This document shows, one piece after another, positions 56,001 to 63,444 of a DNA stretch of 64,000 bases. The first letter of the stretch is position 1; every line of letters begins with the position of its first letter. Both the position numbers and the translations under genes were made by a program. Source of the stretch: Arthrobacter globiformis (GTDB taxonomy: Bacteria; Actinomycetota; Actinomycetes; Actinomycetales; Micrococcaceae); the NCBI RefSeq assembly GCF_030818015.1, contig NZ_JAUSZX010000001.1, forward strand, positions 2,790,001-2,854,000. Reading direction: 5' to 3'. Under the pieces are notes generated by a model. The model worked only from the letters and a program-made list of their open reading frames with translations. It did no database searches and was not told where the DNA came from.

Positions 56001-58562
56001 GCCGCCGTGGACCGGGTCACCGGCGGCAACGACAACGACACCTTCTGGGGCAACGCCGGCAACGACGTCATTGAAGGCAACGGCGGCGATGACGTGGCGC
56101 TTGGCGGCGACGGCAACGACAGGATCACAGACCTGTCCGGAGCCGACGTGCTCAAGGGCGGCCCGGGCAACGACTACACCAATGCCGGTATCGGCGACGA
56201 CATCATGATGGGCGGCGACGGCCAGGACTTCATGAACGGCGGCGCCAACGACAACGAGACGTTCGCCGGGCCCGGAGACGACTTCATCCGGGCCGGCGAC
56301 GGTGCGGACGCGGTGTTCGGCGACGGCGGGGACGACTGGATCCAGGGCGGCTCCGGCCAGGACCTGCTCCAAGGCGACCACGGTGCTCCGTTCTTCGATG
56401 ACCCGGCGCAGACCAAGCCGGGCAACGACATCATGGTTGGCCAGGTCGGTGAGAACGACTACGACGCCGAAGGCGGCGATGACCTCATGGCGTCCAACGC
56501 GGCGATCGACCGGTTCGCCGGTGCGGCCGGGTTCGACTGGGCCATCCACCAGTACGACACGGTGGGCGCCAACGATGACATGAAGATCAACCAGAACCTT
56601 GGCGGCCTGCCGCTGCAGATTGTGGTCAACCGAGACCGCTGGCAGGAGACGGAAGCCAACTCCGGATCCGCGTTCGACGACGTGATCAAGGGTGACGACC
56701 GGGCGCCGAGCACCGTGGGCGGCGCCGGCTTCAGCGGCTGCGACGTTCTCGACCAGGCAGGCATCGACAGGATCGCCGGCCTGGCGGCCATCCTTCCCGC
56801 GCCCAGCACCCCGCTGGAACCGATCGCGGCGGCTTCGGCCATGGGAGCCTGCCCGCTTGAGGGCCCGGTCTGGGGCGACGGCAACATCCTGCTCGGCGGC
56901 CTCGGCAGCGACAGGCTTGAAGGTCGCGGGGCGAACGACGTCCTCGACGGCGACCGGTACGTCCGGGTCTGGATCAGCGTACGCACCAACCCGAGCGACC
57001 CGGCCACCGAGATCGGCAGGACCGACCTCATGGAGCACACTTACCAGGCGGGCAACCCCCACACCCTGGAGGCCGACGTCGCCGCCGGTGTCATCGACCC
57101 CGGCAACCTGGCGGCAGTCCGTGAAGTCATCACGCCGACGGCCGCGCAGACCGCGGGCAACGTCGACACCGCAGTGTTCTCCGGCCCCGCGGCCAACTAC
57201 ACCGTCAGCACCACCGGCGGCGACGGCACCCTCGGCTCACCCGGTTCGACGACGACGGTGACGGACAACGTCGGTGCCGACGGAACCGACACACTGCGGA
57301 ACATCGAGACCCTGGCCTTCGCCGACACGGTGGTCACCAACGCTCCGGTAATCGGCGTCGCGACCGCAGGCAACGCCCGGGCAACAGTTACCTGGACCGC
57401 GCCGACCATCGGCATCGCCAGCAGCTTCAACGTGAAGACGCTCGATGTGACGACGAACCCGGCCGGCGTCCAGGTGGGCGGACTGCTCACCGCGGCAGGC
57501 ACGGACACAAGCTTGGTGGTGCCGGGGCTGACCAACGGGAACAAGTACGTGTTCCGGGTCTCGGCAACGAACGCCCAGGGCACCAGCCCGTTCTCGGTAG
57601 CGTCCAACGTGGTGATTCCGGCGGCAACCGTCGAGGTTCCCCCGCCGCCCGCGGCCACCGCACCCGGCGCTCCCACCGGAGTGACGGCAGTGGCGGGCAA
57701 CGCAGCGGCCACGCTGGCCTGGACTGTTCCGGCCTCCGACGGCGGTGCACAGATCAGCGGCTACGAGGTCCGCACCTTCATCGGCGCCGCAACCATCCCG
57801 GCAAGGACCCTGACGGTCGGAACCGGCACGGGCGCCGTCGTGGACGGGCTGATCAACGCCACTGGCTACACCTTCGACGTGGCGGCGATCAACTCGGCCG
57901 GCACCGGTGCCAGGTCGGCCCGGACGGCAGTCACCACGCCGCGGACGGAATTTGTCGCCCCGACGATCACCGCACGCACCCCGGCAGCTGGCGCAAAGTC
58001 GGTCAGCCAGACCAACAACCTGACTATCACCTTCAGTGAGCCGGTGGCGAACGTCAACAGCGGAACGGTGGTGCTGCGGCTCGGAACCAGCGTGGTCCCG
58101 GCAACGGTGAGCTACAACAACCTGACCCGGACGGCAACGCTGAACCCGAACGCGAACCTGCTGGCGGACCGGAACTACAGCGTGGCTGTATCCTCCGTCC
58201 GCGACTCGGCCGGAAACGCGATGGCGTTCACCTCATGGCAGTTCACCACAGGGCCCGCCCCCACCCTGGTCTCGGTGAGTCCCGGGATCTCGGCACGGGG
58301 CGTGTCCCGGACGGCCAACGTGACGGCCCGCTTCAGCGAACCGATCACCGGCGCGAGCGCCGGAACGGTGGTGCTGCGGCTCGGCACAACGGTCATTCGC
58401 GCCGTCGTGAGCTACAACAACGTCACCCGCACAGTGACGCTGAACCCGTCGGCAACCCTGGCGCCGAACCGGACCTACACCATGTCGATCTCGTCCGTAC
58501 GTGACATGGCCGGCAACCCGTTCGTCCCGCGGAGCTGGACCTTCACCACCGGAACGCGGTGA
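53031..58562 (+). CDS. Secreted animal-type haem peroxidase with RTX, fibronectin-III-like and Ig-like domains
   Basis: A 1843-residue exported protein. A long signal region (basic to about residue 42, hydrophobic 43-60) is followed by an animal haem peroxidase domain (about 255-870) with distal His in LFGQFFDHGVDQ (His276) and proximal His in YRFGHSM (His647). RTX-type Ca-binding nonapeptides (GGNDNDTFWGNAGNDVIEG and on) span about 997-1140, with a last group near 1290. Two fibronectin-III-like domains (about 1437-1640) and two similar 100-residue Ig-like domains (about 1643-1843) end the protein. No sortase motif. Peroxidases with RTX repeats include Mn(II)-oxidising MopA; mntH is the neighbouring gene. 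Confidence 0.92.
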   Translation: MKAFHPIRTVGGDRTASRGAPRRPKHPKGSWRRLFGVPNRVVAAGVAMSLVAAIGQSASIAAQAVTAPVGEGFTVTASDLAFILKQIKIAEAHVANTTSATGPCGALIGTGPNQIPDALTSYGLRTVDGSCNNLLAGRETYGAADQKFPRYTTPVFNDADPVPAGFGPAGPTSYKQKSGNVFDSKPRDISNLIVDQTSTNPAAVAAAGFPVRTQGNVGVHPCTTDPDPLATPPVEGVPAGCVPSHNTLFIPNVTTDVGLSPPYNSMFTLFGQFFDHGVDQTVKSGGNVFVPLRADDPLVAGKDHIFGNADDLPANQRFMVLTRAQNQPGPDGVPGTADDVREASNTDSPYVDQSQTYTSHPSHQVFLREYVRNADGKPVATGKLLGGKPGTNAANGMATWATVKDQAASLLGLQLADADVLNVPQLAVDPYGKFIPGPERGLPQYVTTTGLVEGDLANPVPVPANVRYFDTPFLTDIAHNADPSRQDTDHNPGTPPVTPAPDADTVASADFASQAPGTYDDEMLNAHFVAGDGRVNENIGLTTIHQIFHSEHDRLVDDFKNTLTNDTSVTGIAALAEWKLAGGADGWNGERLFQAARFVTEMEYQHLVFEEFARKVQPAIQPFHVYHTDVNAAIHAEFAHAVYRFGHSMLTETIARTNPDGTDNSIPLLNGFLNPPSYTDDGHGHQLNSEQAAGAVVMGMSDQAGNELDEFVTDTLRNNLLGLPLDLATINMTRAREAGVPPLNEVRRQIHDSTGDGQLAPYTSWADFGQNIKHPESLINFVAAYGTYPSIVNATTLADKRAAAKAIVDPGPGVTPPTADMIDFMNSSGAWANQETGLNKVDLWVGGLAEKTNLFGGLLGSTFNYVFENQLTDLQNGDRLYYLARTPGMNLRTQLEGNSFAEMIMRNTDGVNTLKADVFATADCKFQLGNLAGTPEGFTTSGLTVADDSTTTDCNENALLLRKPDGTIQYLEKNTVDPSGINGQSVYNGTAAVDRVTGGNDNDTFWGNAGNDVIEGNGGDDVALGGDGNDRITDLSGADVLKGGPGNDYTNAGIGDDIMMGGDGQDFMNGGANDNETFAGPGDDFIRAGDGADAVFGDGGDDWIQGGSGQDLLQGDHGAPFFDDPAQTKPGNDIMVGQVGENDYDAEGGDDLMASNAAIDRFAGAAGFDWAIHQYDTVGANDDMKINQNLGGLPLQIVVNRDRWQETEANSGSAFDDVIKGDDRAPSTVGGAGFSGCDVLDQAGIDRIAGLAAILPAPSTPLEPIAAASAMGACPLEGPVWGDGNILLGGLGSDRLEGRGANDVLDGDRYVRVWISVRTNPSDPATEIGRTDLMEHTYQAGNPHTLEADVAAGVIDPGNLAAVREVITPTAAQTAGNVDTAVFSGPAANYTVSTTGGDGTLGSPGSTTTVTDNVGADGTDTLRNIETLAFADTVVTNAPVIGVATAGNARATVTWTAPTIGIASSFNVKTLDVTTNPAGVQVGGLLTAAGTDTSLVVPGLTNGNKYVFRVSATNAQGTSPFSVASNVVIPAATVEVPPPPAATAPGAPTGVTAVAGNAAATLAWTVPASDGGAQISGYEVRTFIGAATIPARTLTVGTGTGAVVDGLINATGYTFDVAAINSAGTGARSARTAVTTPRTEFVAPTITARTPAAGAKSVSQTNNLTITFSEPVANVNSGTVVLRLGTSVVPATVSYNNLTRTATLNPNANLLADRNYSVAVSSVRDSAGNAMAFTSWQFTTGPAPTLVSVSPGISARGVSRTANVTARFSEPITGASAGTVVLRLGTTVIRAVVSYNNVTRTVTLNPSATLAPNRTYTMSISSVRDMAGNPFVPRSWTFTTGTR

Positions 58563-58595
58563 CCGGGTGCAACTGCTGATCTGAAACCAAGGGTG

Positions 58596-58624
58596 CGGGG
58601 ACCGTCTGCTGCAGACGGTCCCCG
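58596..58624 (+). terminator. Terminator after the peroxidase gene
   Basis: A 13-bp perfect stem (CGGGGACCGTCTG and complement) with loop CTG, 33 bases after the stop, followed by TTCCGTTGTGCTCTT. Confidence 0.85.
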
Positions 58625-58744
58625 TTCCGTTGTGCTCTTGGGGGCCATAATGGCGTGTTTACGGCGCGAACAACCGCGTGGCGGGGGCCGCCGTCGTTCT
58701 CCTGCAGCGGGCATCGTGTGTATTGGCGGTGAAGCCGTTGACCA

Positions 58745-58996
58745 TCAGCCGGTAAGGTTCCGTTTTCTGCCGGTCGCTGCCCCGGCCGCTTTGCACTTGG
58801 CCCTGAGAAAGGACTGCTCTGCTTGTGACAGCTGGTGTTCGCCGTGCTGGTCCTGGGCGACGTGGCCGCCTGAGGCCTGGTACACCACGTTTGCCACGGT
58901 CCGCGGAAGAACCACGCAACCGGGATTTTCGATGAGCCACTTCTTCGTGGGCTCATCAAGCTCATTCCACCACTCATCAATCGGCCGTTGGCCCAT
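58745..58996 (-). CDS. Small protein of unknown function, 83 residues
   Basis: ATG 58996 has GAGGAG 7 bases upstream, a good actinobacterial site. The translation (GQRPIDEWWNELDEPTKKWLIENPGC... then a Lys/Arg/Ala-rich tail) is hydrophilic, Trp-rich near the N-terminus and has no membrane segment. Family not recognised. It is isolated, convergent with the peroxidase and divergent from the PEP-utilising enzyme. Confidence 0.65.
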   Translation of the reverse strand: MGQRPIDEWWNELDEPTKKWLIENPGCVVLPRTVANVVYQASGGHVAQDQHGEHQLSQAEQSFLRAKCKAAGAATGRKRNLTG

Positions 58997-59396
58997 GACG
59001 TGCTCCTCGGATTTGAGACCCTACATAAATTGACTGCGGCCGTCGGGGCTTGCGCTTCAGGGCGCCGCATGACGTGCAGAAATCGCCAAAAGACACATCG
59101 CCTAGGTACTCATGCCCACCTGCCCCCGTCGCGGCGCCGGACCGTCAACGCTGCTGCCTTTGAGGTGCCGAGAAGAATTCACGAATCTGTAAATTGGTAA
59201 TCAGTAACGAGTGTGGTCCCGATGCAGGGAGGGGTCAAGAGGCACCTGTAATGTCGCGCAACCCGGCGGCGAAAGCCATTCTTAGTGGTCAAACACTATG
59301 CGAGCAAGTGACGGCGGAGTAGCTTTTACACGTCCGGATGGCCGTGCGGCGTCCGCCAGCGAAGACCCTGCTGCCAACCGCCACGAGGAGCCCCGG
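58997..59396. other. 400-bp intergenic region, no gene seen
   Basis: No convincing coding frame. It contains an AT-richer patch at about 59178-59212 (AATCTGTAAATTGGTAATC) that could hold the promoter for the downstream enzyme. No palindromic operator was found. Confidence 0.5.
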
Positions 59397-61886
59397 ATGA
59401 CACGTAAGACAACCGGCCCCCTCGCTGAATTCGGCCGGACGGACCTCGCCGCCGCTGGCGGGAAGGGTGCCGCCTTGGGCGAACTGGTGCGGCAAGGGTT
59501 TCCGGTGCCTGAGGGATTCATCGTCACGACGGACGCCTACCGCTTGCTCCTCGCAGCGACGGGGCTCGGGGCGGCCCTGGACGGCATGGATCAAAACATG
59601 CCCGACGGCGGGGCCCTCCGTGCGCTGTTCGCGCGCTTCGGCATGCCGGCGGCTTTGCGGGCGGAGATTGGCCAGGCATATGCGGCCCTGGGAGGGGGCG
59701 CCGTGGCAGTGCGTTCCAGCGCCACTGCCGAAGACCTGCCCGGGGCGGCGTTCGCCGGCCAGCAGGACACATTCCTGAATGTCGTCGGCGAGGAGGCAGT
59801 GGCCAAGGCGGTCGGTGACTGCTGGGCTTCCCTTTGGACTGACCGGGCCATTGCCTACCGGCGGCGGCAGGGGATCGACCCGCGGGAGGTGGCGATCGCC
59901 GTCGTCGTCCAAAAGATGGCGCTGGCGGACGTCGCAGGCGTCATGTTCACGGCGAACCCGGTCACGGGTGAGCGCGGTGAGATCGTTGTGGACGCGAGTC
60001 CGGGCCTGGGGGAGGCGGTGGTCTCGGGAAGAGTGACGCCGGAACACTACGTGCTGGACCGCACGGGCAGGATCCGCAGCTTCCGTCCCGGCGGCGGGGA
60101 GGTGGTGATCAGCCCGGACGCAGGCGGCGGCACGCGGGAACAGCCCGGCAGCCGCAGCTCGGTCCCCTCCCTGACCGCGGAACAGCTGCGGGAGTTGGCC
60201 GGCCTGGGCCGCAGGGCGCAGGAGCACTTCGGCCGGCCGCAGGATATCGAGTGGGCGCTGGCCGGCGGCCAAATCCATGTCCTGCAATCGAGGCCCATGA
60301 CAGCACTGCCGCCGCAGCCGCTGCGGCTCAACGCGATCCAGCGGCGGGTCGGTCCGTTCTTCATCGAAATGTTCCAGGAACGGCCCTACCCGTTGGATGT
60401 GTCCGGCTGGATGGAGCAGGGGATCCTGGCCATGCTGCACCGGATGGCCGGCAGCGTTGGAGTACAGTTTCCCGGGGTCGAGGAGCTGCTGCCCGAGGAA
60501 GATGGCGTGGTGGTCCAGCTCGTGCCCCCGTCCCCGCGGCTAACGCCCCGCGTTCTGGCCGCACCGCTGACCCTGGCCCGCCGCGCGAGGCAGTTCAAAA
60601 TGGCCGACTGGAAGAACGATTCCCGGTTCATCACCTTCCTGGAGGAGGTGGATCGGCTGAACGCACGGGACCCCGAACCCTTGCCCTGGTCCGAGGTCGT
60701 GGGCGTTGCGCGGGAGTCCTTCGCCACGATGCGGGGCATCACCGACCTGCGCAGCTCCTACATGCCCGGCATATTCCTGCCCATGCTTCGGCTGCGCCTG
60801 ATGCTCGTCCTGCTGGGCAGGACGAGGCTGGCCTCCGCCCTGGTCGCGGGTGCGGAAACCATGACGAGCCAGGCGAACCGGTCCCTGGAGCAGCTGGCCG
60901 GGGTGGTCCGTGCGGATCCGCGGCTGGCCGGCGCCTTTGCGTCATCCGACGGGCCGGCCTTGCTGCAGCTCGTGGAGCGGGACCCGACGCACGCCGCCTT
61001 CCGCGAGGCGTTCGCTCGGTTCCTGCGCGAATACGGGAACCGCGAAACGGTCAGCGTTGTGCTGAGCAGTTCACCCACCTGGTCCGAGGCCCCCGGGGTT
61101 GTGCTGGGGCTCGTCAAGGCGCTCCTGGGCCAGCGGCCCCGCACGGCCGACCAGACCGGCGCGGCGCTGGCGGAGCTGAAGCGCCATCCGCTCCTTCGAT
61201 TCAGGCGTATCCGGCGGCACGTGCTGGCCGCCGTCGACGACGCCCGGGCTGGCATGGCGTTCCGCGAGGACAGCCACTTCTACGCCACCAAAGTCATCCC
61301 GCCCATGCGCCGCGCGTACCGGGAGCTCGGCCGGCGTCTCGTTGCCGTCGGTGTCATTGATGACGTCAGGGACATCTACCACCTGCGGTTTGAGGAACTG
61401 GAGGCGATAACGGACGACGGCGGCGCGCTGCCGGCTTCCGTTCGGCAGCATTACCGGCCGCTCCTGCAGGCCAGGGCGGCCAAGCGCCGTGAATTCGAAG
61501 GGATTCCGCTGCTGGATGCGGCGCTGCTATTCAGGAACCGCCGCAGTGCTGCCGGTGTCCTGGTCTCCGGTACGCCGGCCAGCCGCGGCCACGCGGAAGG
61601 GCCCGTGAGGATCATCAGGGGACCGGACCAGTTCGGCCGGCTGCGCAGCGGCGACATCCTGGTGTGCCCGTACACGAATCCTTCCTGGACGCCGCTGTTC
61701 CAGCGCGCTGCCGCCGTCGTCGTCGACATGGGAGGGCTGGGCTCCCACGCGGCGATCGTGGCGAGGGAGTACGGAATCCCCGCCGTCATGGGGACCGGCA
61801 CGGGCACGCGCATCCTGGCCGAGGGGCAGCGCGTCATTGTGGACGGCAGTTCTGGTACGGTCCTGGCGTCCGGTGCTGACGGTTAG
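59397..61886 (+). CDS. PEP-utilising enzyme, rifampicin phosphotransferase (Rph)-like
   Basis: An 829-residue protein with three parts, in the order found in rifampicin phosphotransferases and PEP synthases. The N-terminal ATP-grasp domain has GGKGAALGELVRQGFPVPEGF, AVRSSATAEDLPGAAFAGQQDT and MFTANPVTGERGEIVV. A long middle domain (about 315-735) contains FLREYGNRE and the Rph-type stretch FYATKVIPPMRRAYRELGRRLVAVGVIDDVRDIYHLRFEEL. The C-terminal swivelling domain carries the catalytic His in GGLGSHAAIVAREYGIPAVMGTG. ATG 59397 has GAGGAG upstream. Substrate could be a rifamycin or another molecule; the conserved His of the Rph middle domain (GHR) is Asn here (GNR). Confidence 0.8.
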   Translation: MTRKTTGPLAEFGRTDLAAAGGKGAALGELVRQGFPVPEGFIVTTDAYRLLLAATGLGAALDGMDQNMPDGGALRALFARFGMPAALRAEIGQAYAALGGGAVAVRSSATAEDLPGAAFAGQQDTFLNVVGEEAVAKAVGDCWASLWTDRAIAYRRRQGIDPREVAIAVVVQKMALADVAGVMFTANPVTGERGEIVVDASPGLGEAVVSGRVTPEHYVLDRTGRIRSFRPGGGEVVISPDAGGGTREQPGSRSSVPSLTAEQLRELAGLGRRAQEHFGRPQDIEWALAGGQIHVLQSRPMTALPPQPLRLNAIQRRVGPFFIEMFQERPYPLDVSGWMEQGILAMLHRMAGSVGVQFPGVEELLPEEDGVVVQLVPPSPRLTPRVLAAPLTLARRARQFKMADWKNDSRFITFLEEVDRLNARDPEPLPWSEVVGVARESFATMRGITDLRSSYMPGIFLPMLRLRLMLVLLGRTRLASALVAGAETMTSQANRSLEQLAGVVRADPRLAGAFASSDGPALLQLVERDPTHAAFREAFARFLREYGNRETVSVVLSSSPTWSEAPGVVLGLVKALLGQRPRTADQTGAALAELKRHPLLRFRRIRRHVLAAVDDARAGMAFREDSHFYATKVIPPMRRAYRELGRRLVAVGVIDDVRDIYHLRFEELEAITDDGGALPASVRQHYRPLLQARAAKRREFEGIPLLDAALLFRNRRSAAGVLVSGTPASRGHAEGPVRIIRGPDQFGRLRSGDILVCPYTNPSWTPLFQRAAAVVVDMGGLGSHAAIVAREYGIPAVMGTGTGTRILAEGQRVIVDGSSGTVLASGADG

Positions 61887-61912
61887 GGGCCAGAATCGCT
61901 GTAGACAAGACC

Positions 61913-61953
61913 TTCGCCTATCTTGCCCGAAACTTTCGCCTATCTTGCCCGAA
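61913..61953. repeat. Tandem 19-nt exact direct repeat
   Basis: TTCGCCTATCTTGCCCGAA occurs twice (61913-61931, 61935-61953), separated by 3 bases, period 22. Each copy has TTCG/CGAA ends, so it may be a pair of operator half-sites on the same face of the helix. It lies 40 bases before the 45-residue ORF. Confidence 0.85.
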
Positions 61954-61993
61954 CGGGGTGAGCATAAATACGAGGGTGAAAGGGGTGAACACA

Positions 61994-62131
61994 ATGGCTG
62001 ACGACAAAGAAATGCTGGACTGGATCTCTCCCCGCAAGCAGCGGGAAATCGACAACCAGGCCGCGTTCCTGCGCTTCCTCCTGGAGCGTGAAGAAGCGAT
62101 CGCTCAAAGGGGTGAGAAATTGTATGGGTGA
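61994..62131 (+). CDS. Small protein of 45 residues
   Basis: ATG 61994 follows AAAGGGG at a good distance. The peptide (MADDKEMLDWISPRKQ then EIDNQAAFLRFLLEREEAIAQRGEKLYG) is charged and helical, without membrane segment. The strong ribosome binding site and codon pattern support translation. Family not recognised. It lies upstream of dinB behind the tandem repeat. Confidence 0.6.
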   Translation: MADDKEMLDWISPRKQREIDNQAAFLRFLLEREEAIAQRGEKLYG

Positions 62132-62265
62132 TTGACGGCCCCAATCGCGATCGCCCGAGTTGAAACAGACGAAAGGGCGCAATTGCCAAGGGCATATTAG
62201 GCGGCCTCGTCGTCGTGCTTACTGGAGCCGGTGCCTGCCCGGGAACTTTAGGGCAGACTGGTGGC

Positions 62266-63339
62266 GTGAGCGGAATCCGGTGGGTGCTGCACGTCGATCT
62301 CGACCAGTTCATCGCGGCGGTCGAAGTGCTCCGGCGGCCGGAGCTTGCGGGCAAGCCGCTCATTGTCGGGGGCCGGGGCGACCCCACGGAACGGGCTGTG
62401 GTGTCCACCGCATCCTACGAAGCCAGGGCGTTCGGCGTGGGTTCCGGCATGCCCCTACGCATTGCGGCCCGGAAAGTGCCCGACGCTGTGATCCTGCCCG
62501 TCGACCAGGAGGCCTACCTCGCGGCGTCTGAAACGGTGATGGCTACCCTGCGCGCGCAACCCGGCGCCATCGTGCAGGTGCTGGGTTGGGATGAAGCCTT
62601 TGTAGGCACTGAGACAGAGAATCCGGAAGCCTACGCCCGGCAGCTGCAGGCCGCCGTCCTGAAGCGGACGCAGCTGCATTGCAGCGTGGGCATCGGCGAC
62701 ACCCTGGTCCGAGCCAAGGTCGCCACCGGTTTCGGCAAGCCGGCCGGCGTCTTCCGTCTCACCGCCGGGAACTGGCTAGAGGTCATGGGCAGTCGGCCCA
62801 CCAAGGACCTGTGGGGCGTCGGAACCAAAGTGTCGGGTCGGCTGGCCAAACTCGGCATCAACACAGTCGCCGAGCTCGCCGCGTCCGACCCCCAAGACCT
62901 GGTCCCGGAGTTTGGCCCCAAGATGGGTCCCTGGTACGCGGAGCTCGGACGCGGCGACGGCGCCAGCGTTGTGGACGACACCCCGTGGGTTGCCCGCGGG
63001 CATAGCCGGGAGACCACCTTCCAGCGCGACCTGACCGAGCCTGTCCAGGTGGACGACGCCGTGCGGGAGCTGACAGCGCGTGTCCTGGAGGACGTTGTGG
63101 CCGAAGGACGGCCCGTGGTCGGGCTGACCCTCAAGGTTCGGTACGCGCCGTTCTTCACCAAGACCCACGCGAGGAAGATGCCCGAGACATTCGACCGGAA
63201 CGAAATCCTCGCCCGGGCCTTGGATCTCGCAGCCGGAATCGAAGCGGGCCGTCCGATCCGGCTCCTGGGCCTGCGGGCCGAAATGGCCATGCCCGACGAT
63301 GCCCGAAAGGGACACACGCCGACGCGCGGTGGTTGGTGA
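62266..63339 (+). CDS. dinB2: DNA polymerase IV, DinB2-type, with Ile at the steric-gate position
   Basis: Y-family polymerase of 357 residues. Active-site carboxylates are Asp11 in HVDLDQFIAAVE and the DE of GWDEAFVG. The fingers motif is STASYEARAFGVGSGMPL, and a helix-hairpin-helix follows (LWGVGTKVSGRLAKLGINTVAELA). The residue matching E. coli DinB Phe13 is Ile16. Mycobacterium smegmatis DinB2 has Leu14 there and shares the HVDLDQFLASVE and GWDEAYLG contexts, and it is known to use ribonucleotides. GTG 62266 was chosen; the frame is open 17 codons upstream. Possibly in one unit with the 45-residue ORF. Confidence 0.9.
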   Translation: MSGIRWVLHVDLDQFIAAVEVLRRPELAGKPLIVGGRGDPTERAVVSTASYEARAFGVGSGMPLRIAARKVPDAVILPVDQEAYLAASETVMATLRAQPGAIVQVLGWDEAFVGTETENPEAYARQLQAAVLKRTQLHCSVGIGDTLVRAKVATGFGKPAGVFRLTAGNWLEVMGSRPTKDLWGVGTKVSGRLAKLGINTVAELAASDPQDLVPEFGPKMGPWYAELGRGDGASVVDDTPWVARGHSRETTFQRDLTEPVQVDDAVRELTARVLEDVVAEGRPVVGLTLKVRYAPFFTKTHARKMPETFDRNEILARALDLAAGIEAGRPIRLLGLRAEMAMPDDARKGHTPTRGGW

Positions 63340-63444
63340 CGGCGTCGCTCCCTTTTTTGAGCCGTCCGGCCTGTTCGCGTGCGGAAGCTGGGCCTCGACA
63401 GTACCGTTCTCAGTCGGGGTAGGTTGTGAAAAAAGGAGAGTTCA

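Noticed and set aside
59040..59070. GGGGCTTGCG near 59045 resembling half of a rifamycin-associated element
   Set aside because: As I recall the element is a full inverted repeat; the second half is missing here and it is 350 bases from the gene.
58988..59200. 70-residue plus-strand frame upstream of the Rph-like gene
   Set aside because: No ribosome binding site, composition is Arg/His/Pro-rich as expected for random high-GC frames, and it overlaps the start of the better supported minus-strand ORF.
61940..61990. LexA/SOS box upstream of dinB2
   Set aside because: CGAAC is present at 61950 but there is no matching GTTCG arm at the right distance.
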